Shown here piece after piece: positions 59,234-64,000 of a DNA stretch of 64,000 bases (position 1 is the first letter of the stretch; the number at the start of each line of letters is the position of its first letter). Position numbers and translations under genes: made by a program. The notes under the pieces were generated by a model. The model was given only the letters and a program-made list of their open reading frames with translations. It had not been told where the DNA came from and made no database searches. Source of the stretch: Chelatococcus sp. HY11 (GTDB lineage: Bacteria > Pseudomonadota > Alphaproteobacteria > Rhizobiales > Beijerinckiaceae); contig NZ_JAHBRX010000001.1 of assembly GCF_018398335.1 (NCBI RefSeq), positions 1,922,001 through 1,986,000 of the forward strand. Direction: 5' to 3'.

Positions 59234-60147
59234 GAGAGCACCCAGCCACGCCGGAACCAGCCGAGAACCAGCAAGGCGATGATCGGTGTCAGCCAGAAGC
59301 CGGCCTCCTGCCACCCCTGCCCCTCGCCGGGAGGCGGATAGGCATCGCCGCGCGTCTGAAGGGAACGGGCGAGCGCCTCGACATCGCTGTTGTCCAGCGT
59401 GAGCATGGCAACGTCCGCGTCGAGGGCCGTGGCCGCGGCCCTGAGATCAGGCGCGGCGCCCGCGCGTTCCGGCGGCAGCATCTCAAACAGGGTGACCGGG
59501 GGAGCCGGCTGCCCGGCAACCGGGGTCACAGCGGGCGCGGCATCGGCGAAGACAACGATCGATCCGCCTTCCTTGCCGTCCGCGAGGACCTGAGCCGCCA
59601 AGGCTATCGCCTCGCCCAACGCGTCGCCTTCGCGTGGCATGATGTCGGGCGCCAGCGCGTCGGCCATGCTGAGCACGACATCCCCGTCCGCCGTCGGTGG
59701 CAGCACGAGATGGGCCGAACCCGCATAGGCGACAAGACCTGTCGGCGCGCCTTCGCGCAGTTTGATGAGGTCGGCGATCTTCTCCCGCGCCCGATCGAGC
59801 CGCGAGGGCTGCAGATCGGACACCATCATCGAGGGCGTCACCTTCAGAACAAACATCGCCGGCCGCGCTGCGGCGGCGAAGGGCGACGGAACCTGCCGCC
59901 AGGTCGGACCCGCGATGGCGAGGATGCCAAGGAGCCAACCCGCGAGGAGGACGGAGCCGGGACTGACCCTGCGCCCCGTGTCGCCGCCGACCGTCAGGTG
60001 GCGGAGCAGGCCCGCATCGATGACGGCGCGCCAGCGCGCCGTGGTATCCGCGCTTCGCCACTCCATCCATCCGAGAAGGACGGCCGGCACCAGGAGGGCG
60101 AGCCACCAGGGCCGAAGGAAATGGAAGTCGGCAAGAGCGCCTGTCAC
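59230..60147 (-). CDS. von Willebrand A-domain protein, BatB-like, degenerate MIDAS
   Basis: A 305-residue membrane protein: helices near residues 12-28 and 65-82, the vWA domain at about 95-275 and a C-terminal helix near 285-300. Where BatA-type proteins have the MIDAS DxSxS, this one reads KVTPS (Lys102-Ser106), followed by the conserved-looking SRLDRAREKIADL. Loss of the first Asp suggests it does not bind a metal like its neighbour. ATGA overlaps join it to both neighbours. Likely partner of the BatA-like protein. Confidence 0.83.
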   Translation of the reverse strand: MTGALADFHFLRPWWLALLVPAVLLGWMEWRSADTTARWRAVIDAGLLRHLTVGGDTGRRVSPGSVLLAGWLLGILAIAGPTWRQVPSPFAAAARPAMFVLKVTPSMMVSDLQPSRLDRAREKIADLIKLREGAPTGLVAYAGSAHLVLPPTADGDVVLSMADALAPDIMPREGDALGEAIALAAQVLADGKEGGSIVVFADAAPAVTPVAGQPAPPVTLFEMLPPERAGAAPDLRAAATALDADVAMLTLDNSDVEALARSLQTRGDAYPPPGEGQGWQEAGFWLTPIIALLVLGWFRRGWVLS

Positions 60148-61142
60148 GAGCTTGCTCCCGCAACGGCCTGACGTCTCGGCCGGGGGAGGAACCGCAGCCC
60201 TTGCACAAGCATCGAGAAGACGGTCAACGCTGCCAGCGGCAGCCAGAAGAGCTCGACCTTCGGCTGAAAGACCACCGTTTCGACCTTGCGCGCTTCCACG
60301 GCGTCGATGCGCGCATAGATATCAGCGAGTTCATCCCGGTTCAGCGCGAGGTAGTAGCCACCGCCGGTCGTACGCGAGACATCCTGGAGGGCCGCTTGAT
60401 CCAGCTTCTCCTCGCCGGCGGCGGTGGGATCACCGATCGCCACCGTGTGAATGACGATACCCCGGTCCGCCGCGACCCGCGCCGCCTCGGCGGGCGGAAC
60501 GCTGCTGGCGGTATCGTTGCCATCCGTCAGCGCGATCATGGTCTTCGCCGGCGCGGCCGATTTGGCGAAGAGGTTGATGCCAAGGCCAATGGCGTCACCG
60601 AAGACCGTGCGGGGGCCGGCCATCCCGACCTCCATCTCCCGCAGAAGCCGTCGCACGAGATCAAGATCCGTGGAAAAGGGCACGAGCGTGAAGGGCGCGT
60701 TGCCGAAAACCACGATGCCGACCCTGTCGCCTTGCCGCCGCGCCAGGAAATCGTCGAGCACCTGTTTGACCGCCGACAGGCGGTTGATCTTCGCACCCGT
60801 CGTATCGGTGAAGTCGGTCGTATCCATCGAGCCGGAGAGGTCGACGAGCAACAGCAGGTCCCTGGCTGGCTTCTCGTGATGAATGGGTGGCTCGATCCAC
60901 TGCGGCCGCATCACCGCGAGGATCGCCAGACACCAACACAGGATGAGCGCCGTCGTGCGCCAAAGCCCCCGGCGTCCCACGCTCCTGCCCGGCAAGGGCG
61001 AGGCTCCGGTCAACGCGGCGAGTTTCCCGAAAAAGGGAACGCGCAGGCCGGGCCGGTTCTGCGTCCAGGGCGGCGCGAGGAGGTAGACGGCGAGCGGGGC
61101 CGGCAGGAGCAACGCGACCCAGGGGTAGGCAAAGCTCAGCAT
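60144..61142 (-). CDS. von Willebrand A-domain protein, BatA-like
   Basis: A 332-residue membrane protein. Hydrophobic segments near the N-terminus (residues about 5-22 and 58-75) and near the C-terminus (about 300-318) bracket a vWA domain with an intact MIDAS DLSGS (101-105) and LTDGNDTAS later on. ATG 61142 overlaps the preceding stop; GTG 61145 is equally possible. With MoxR ATPases, such proteins form envelope complexes linked to oxidative or aerobic tolerance (Bat of Bacteroides) or metal-cofactor insertion. Confidence 0.88.
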   Translation of the reverse strand: MLSFAYPWVALLLPAPLAVYLLAPPWTQNRPGLRVPFFGKLAALTGASPLPGRSVGRRGLWRTTALILCWCLAILAVMRPQWIEPPIHHEKPARDLLLLVDLSGSMDTTDFTDTTGAKINRLSAVKQVLDDFLARRQGDRVGIVVFGNAPFTLVPFSTDLDLVRRLLREMEVGMAGPRTVFGDAIGLGINLFAKSAAPAKTMIALTDGNDTASSVPPAEAARVAADRGIVIHTVAIGDPTAAGEEKLDQAALQDVSRTTGGGYYLALNRDELADIYARIDAVEARKVETVVFQPKVELFWLPLAALTVFSMLVQGLRFLPRPRRQAVAGASS

Positions 61143-61633
61143 CACGCCTCTCCCCTTACGTCATCGCCGTGATGGCGGCTGATCCAGCGCTCGGCTGCGG
61201 CCGCTATCGCCACACCATCGCTGCGAACCGGAGCGCCGCAAGACAGCGCGACGAGATCACGGCCGGCATCCGTGCTGAACGCCTCCATGCGGCCCGAACG
61301 GTCGAGAAAGCTGAGCCATGGCTCGCCCGTCAGGGCCGCGACGTTTTCGCGGGGAAAGGCGACGAGCGCCGCCCGCTTCAGCACCGCCGATGTCGCCTGC
61401 GCCCGCCCGGTATCCGTCGCCGGCCCGATCGCGCGGAGTTCGCGCAAGGCGGCGCGCCGATAGCCATTATGCCGATAGCGCGCGATCATGCGCGCAATGA
61501 GGATCGCCAGACAGGCCAGCAGGACAAGGCCCAGGATCCACCAGCCCGACGCGGGTGGCCAGTAGGGGATCGCCGGCGGCAGGACGATGTCGCGCAGATT
61601 GGCGAGATCAGCTGGATCCGTTGTCGGATTCAT
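61142..61633 (-). CDS. DUF4381 membrane protein
   Basis: A 163-residue protein. The motif LRDIVLPPAIPYWPPASGWWILG at residues about 13-35, running into a membrane helix (ILGLVLLACLAILIARMIARY), identifies DUF4381; the soluble part has LRELRAIG and FPRENVAALTGEPWLSFLDR. It is a standard member of MoxR/vWA operons between the DUF58 and BatA genes, with four-base overlaps on either side. Biochemical function is unknown. Confidence 0.88.
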   Translation of the reverse strand: MNPTTDPADLANLRDIVLPPAIPYWPPASGWWILGLVLLACLAILIARMIARYRHNGYRRAALRELRAIGPATDTGRAQATSAVLKRAALVAFPRENVAALTGEPWLSFLDRSGRMEAFSTDAGRDLVALSCGAPVRSDGVAIAAAAERWISRHHGDDVRGEA

Positions 61634-62619
61634 GGCTGCGTCCTCCCGCCCGCTCGCCGTCCCGGAGCCAATCGCCGTCCCAATTGCTCGCGCAACTGAC
61701 CGCTGACATCGGCGGCGGTCGACAGGGTCAGGATGGGGATGGCGCGCCGCCGGGAAAAATGCTCGATCCCAGCCCGGCGATCCACGAAATCGGCCGAAAA
61801 GCGCCGTCTGAGCCCGGCAGCGGTGGTATTGACCTCGATCTGCCCAGTCCCCTCCGCGAAGACCGCGCGGCCAATCGGCGGCAGGGTGCTTTCAAGGGGG
61901 TCTGATATGAAGATCATCAGCACGTCGTTATGCGCCGTGATGCCGGTCACGAGTTTCACCGTCTCGGCGTCCGCGCCCCCCGCGTCGGTGATGAGGCAGA
62001 CCAGACTGTCGTGCTTCGCCACGCTCGCGGCGCGTTTCAAGGCCTGATTGAGGAGGCCCGGGTCGGATGGCCGCTCGTCCCTGGCGGTGAGCGCGTTGTT
62101 ATGGCGAACGAGCGGCCCGAGAATGCGCATCACGCCCGCGTTGCGGCCCTGCGGGCGGATCTCCTCGATCCCGTTCTCGGAAAAGATGATCGCGCCGACC
62201 CGATCGCCGAGCACGGTGACACGCCAGGCCGCCAGCGCCGCCGCCTCCGCCGCGACCACCGATTTCATGGCGCGTCGTGAACCGAAGAACATGGACAGCC
62301 TCTGGTCCACCAACAGGAGAACGCTGCGGTCCCTTTCCTCGGTGAAGACCCGCACATAGGGGGTGGCGAGCCGCGCCGTCGCGGACCAGTCGATGGTGCG
62401 TGTGTCGTCGCCTTCCGCGTAGTGACGCAGTTCCTCGAAATCGAGGCCGCGTCCACGCAGGCGCGACGCGTGCCGGCCCGCGAGAAGGCTGTAGACGGGC
62501 TGGCGCGGCAGGAAGCTGAAGCCCTTGGCGTTGTGACGCAGGCGCAGCAGCGCATCGAGCGTGACATAGACGCGGGCCTCGTCCATGTGGGCCTCGTCCA
62601 AGCGGGCCTTCCCGATCAT
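61630..62619 (-). CDS. DUF58 protein of the MoxR operon
   Basis: A 329-residue soluble protein. GRGLDFEELRHYAEGDDTRTIDW (the DUF58 core, shown here at residues about 57-79) is followed by TARLATPYVRVFTEERDRSV and a vWA-like domain whose MIDAS is degenerate (DQRLSM). ATG 62619 has GGGAGG upstream; GTG 62622 is possible. It overlaps the DUF4381 gene by four bases. DUF58 proteins are the usual MoxR partners. Confidence 0.9.
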   Translation of the reverse strand: MIGKARLDEAHMDEARVYVTLDALLRLRHNAKGFSFLPRQPVYSLLAGRHASRLRGRGLDFEELRHYAEGDDTRTIDWSATARLATPYVRVFTEERDRSVLLLVDQRLSMFFGSRRAMKSVVAAEAAALAAWRVTVLGDRVGAIIFSENGIEEIRPQGRNAGVMRILGPLVRHNNALTARDERPSDPGLLNQALKRAASVAKHDSLVCLITDAGGADAETVKLVTGITAHNDVLMIFISDPLESTLPPIGRAVFAEGTGQIEVNTTAAGLRRRFSADFVDRRAGIEHFSRRRAIPILTLSTAADVSGQLREQLGRRLAPGRRAGGRTQP

Positions 62620-62641
62620 CACCGCCTCCCGCTTGCGGCCC

Positions 62642-63613
62642 CTACACGGCGACCGCGACCTGCCTCACCAGTTCGTCGATCACATCGTCCCCGCGCACCC
62701 CGTCGGCGCTCGCCTCGTAGCTGAGGGAAATACGGTGGCGCAGGCAGTCGTGGACGATCGCCTGCACATCCTCCGGCACCACATAGTCCCGCCCTTGCAG
62801 CCACGCGTAGACACGTGAGGACCGGTCCAGGGCGAGCGTGCCGCGCGGGCTCGCGCCGATCGCGATCCAATCCTTGAGCTTGTCGCCGTAGTCCGTTGGC
62901 CGGCGTGTCGCCGCGATCAGCGCGACCATGTAGCTCTCGACCGCATCCACGGTCTTCACGGCGTCGATCTCCTTGCGCGCGCCGAAGATCGCGCCCTGGG
63001 GGAGTTTGGGCGGCGGAGCCTCACCCGTTCCGGCCTGTTCGCTCCGGACCAGCCGCAAGACCTTGGCTTCGTCCGCATCGCTCGGGTAGTCGATCCGCAC
63101 ATGCATGAGGAAGCGATCCATCTGCGCCTCAGGCAAGGGGTAGGTCCCCTCCTGCTCGATGGGGTTCTGGGTCGCCAGCACCATGAAGAGATCCGGCATC
63201 GCGTAGCGCGTGCCGGACACGGTGACCTGCCGTTCCTCCATCGCCTCGAGAAGAGCCGACTGGACCTTGGCAGGGGCGCGATTGATCTCATCGGCCAATA
63301 CGAGATTACCGAAGATCGGGCCCTTGCGAAATTCGAAGCGGCCTGTGCCGTCGGGATCGGTGCGATAGATCTCGCCGCCCGTGACATCGGACGGCAGGAG
63401 ATCCGGCGTGAACTGGATCCGGCTGAATTCGGATTCGAGCGCCTGCGAAAGGCTCTTGATGGCCCGTGTCTTGGCAAGCCCCGGCAGGCCCTCGATCAAT
63501 ACATTGCCATTGGCGAGAAGCGCGATGACGAGACGCTCGACGACGCGCTCCTGGCCGATCACGGAGGCATTCACACGTTTCTGGAGCTCCAGGACAGCTT
63601 CGCGAGGCGTCAT
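62642..63613 (-). CDS. MoxR-family AAA+ ATPase
   Basis: A 323-residue AAA ATPase. Walker A is EGLPGLAKTR, Walker B VLADEINRAP, sensor region VLATQNPIEQEGTYPLPEAQ, with FMLHVRIDYP-like (here MHVRIDYPSDAD) next. ATG 63613 with GAGGA five bases away is chosen; ATG 63625 would place the Shine-Dalgarno inside the gene. It heads the Bat operon and is expected to remodel or activate the DUF58/vWA proteins. It starts nine bases after the stop of the HAD gene, so the two are probably cotranscribed. Confidence 0.93.
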   Translation of the reverse strand: MTPREAVLELQKRVNASVIGQERVVERLVIALLANGNVLIEGLPGLAKTRAIKSLSQALESEFSRIQFTPDLLPSDVTGGEIYRTDPDGTGRFEFRKGPIFGNLVLADEINRAPAKVQSALLEAMEERQVTVSGTRYAMPDLFMVLATQNPIEQEGTYPLPEAQMDRFLMHVRIDYPSDADEAKVLRLVRSEQAGTGEAPPPKLPQGAIFGARKEIDAVKTVDAVESYMVALIAATRRPTDYGDKLKDWIAIGASPRGTLALDRSSRVYAWLQGRDYVVPEDVQAIVHDCLRHRISLSYEASADGVRGDDVIDELVRQVAVAV

Positions 63614-63621
63614 GCCGTTCC

Positions 63622-64000
63622 TCATTTCTGGAATGGATAGATGACCTTCCAATCGTTCTTCATATCGACCACGGTCCAGCCGCGCTGGGGCGCCTGATCG
63701 AGCGCCTTGTCGAGGCGGCCGACCTCGGAATTGCGATCATAGGCCCACTCACGCACGGCATCGGTGTGATGAACCAGCAATCCAAAACGCGGGCCGGTGT
63801 TGAGCGTGGTCCACTGCAGCATTTCGAGATCGCCGTCGGAGTTGCCGGCGGCGAAAACGGGGCGTCGGCCGATGAAGCGATTGATGCCGACCGGCTTGCC
63901 GGGGCCGTCATCAACAAATTCAACGGCGGGAAGCTTTTCGATGACCGGCTTGTCGTCGTTCAGCTTGAAGATCGTCTTGCCACTGGAACCGACGATCTGC
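63622..64000 (-). CDS. HAD-family hydrolase, C-terminal part only
   Basis: The reverse strand is open from the window edge to the stop at 63622, giving the last 125 or so residues. RRPVFAAGNSDGDLEMLQW matches motif IV of the haloacid-dehalogenase superfamily (GNSxxDxxM) in the phosphatase branch, and AYDRNSEVGRLDKALDQA follows. The catalytic DxD motif lies outside the window. The end, NDWKVIYPF, precedes the MoxR gene by nine bases. Substrate unknown. Confidence 0.8.
   Translation of the reverse strand, partial: QIVGSSGKTIFKLNDDKPVIEKLPAVEFVDDGPGKPVGINRFIGRRPVFAAGNSDGDLEMLQWTTLNTGPRFGLLVHHTDAVREWAYDRNSEVGRLDKALDQAPQRGWTVVDMKNDWKVIYPFQK

Overview
The window reads as chromosomal DNA of an alphaproteobacterium of the order Hyphomicrobiales (Rhizobiales), most likely near the Bosea/Chelatococcus/Beijerinckiaceae side. 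The grounds are high GC with strong GC3 bias, frequent ATGA start/stop overlaps, rhizobial-type gene families (COG4671 glycosyltransferases, DUF4214 proteins, a MoxR-DUF58-DUF4381-BatABCD operon) and dispersed palindromic repeats of a kind I recall from this order. No phage, insertion sequence, conjugation gene or CRISPR array is visible. The genus is inference.

Layout. 1-6271: surface-polysaccharide locus, with the start of an ABC exporter (minus) divergent from four overlapping glycosyltransferase genes, the last fused to a polysaccharide-deacetylase domain. 6496-12634: four-gene peptide-type ABC importer (double ATPase, Tat-exported binding protein, two permeases) closed by a hairpin. 12760-19910: PRC-barrel protein, FUSC protein, RhlE-type RNA helicase, and a MocR regulator divergent from an EamA exporter and a PaiB-like protein. 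19935-27409: pbpC and a thioester alpha-2-macroglobulin (yfhM), a periplasmic defence/repair pair. 27709-34557: solitary phnM, outer-membrane protein plus manC, uxuA, and a prephenate dehydrogenase preceded by what looks like a tyrosine-sensing leader peptide, then an SMR exporter. 35179-38626: convergent pair of paralogous GH16/RTX/DUF4214 secreted glycosidases. 39122-39198: tRNA-Pro(CGG) with its own terminator.

39495-49997 and just beyond holds envelope and stress genes: DUF1254 protein, HdeA/B-like chaperone, unusual ion channel, membrane-bound TPR regulator, outer-membrane protein, CsbD-like protein, yiaW-yiaV efflux pair, and an Rrf2 regulator overlapping a thioredoxin-reductase-like flavoprotein. 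50352-52912 is a sulfur operon (exported rhodanese and YeeE/YedE transporter) preceded by a short three-cysteine leader ORF. 52951-57182 carries a P-type ATPase with a FixK/FNR-type box upstream, and HdeD. 57246-63613 is a complete Bat-type operon (MoxR, DUF58, DUF4381, two von Willebrand A proteins, TPR protein, BatD), read right to left and preceded by a HAD-family hydrolase cut by the window edge.

The most interesting signals are regulatory. One is the 16-codon ORF with tandem Tyr codons ahead of prephenate dehydrogenase, followed by mutually exclusive RNA helices that can bury or free the gene's Shine-Dalgarno. The other is the Cys-containing leader ORF ahead of the sulfur genes. Protein-level curiosities are the glycosyltransferase-deacetylase fusion, a BatB-like protein without its metal-site Asp, a P-type ATPase lacking the usual TM6 Asp and an ion channel with a non-canonical filter.
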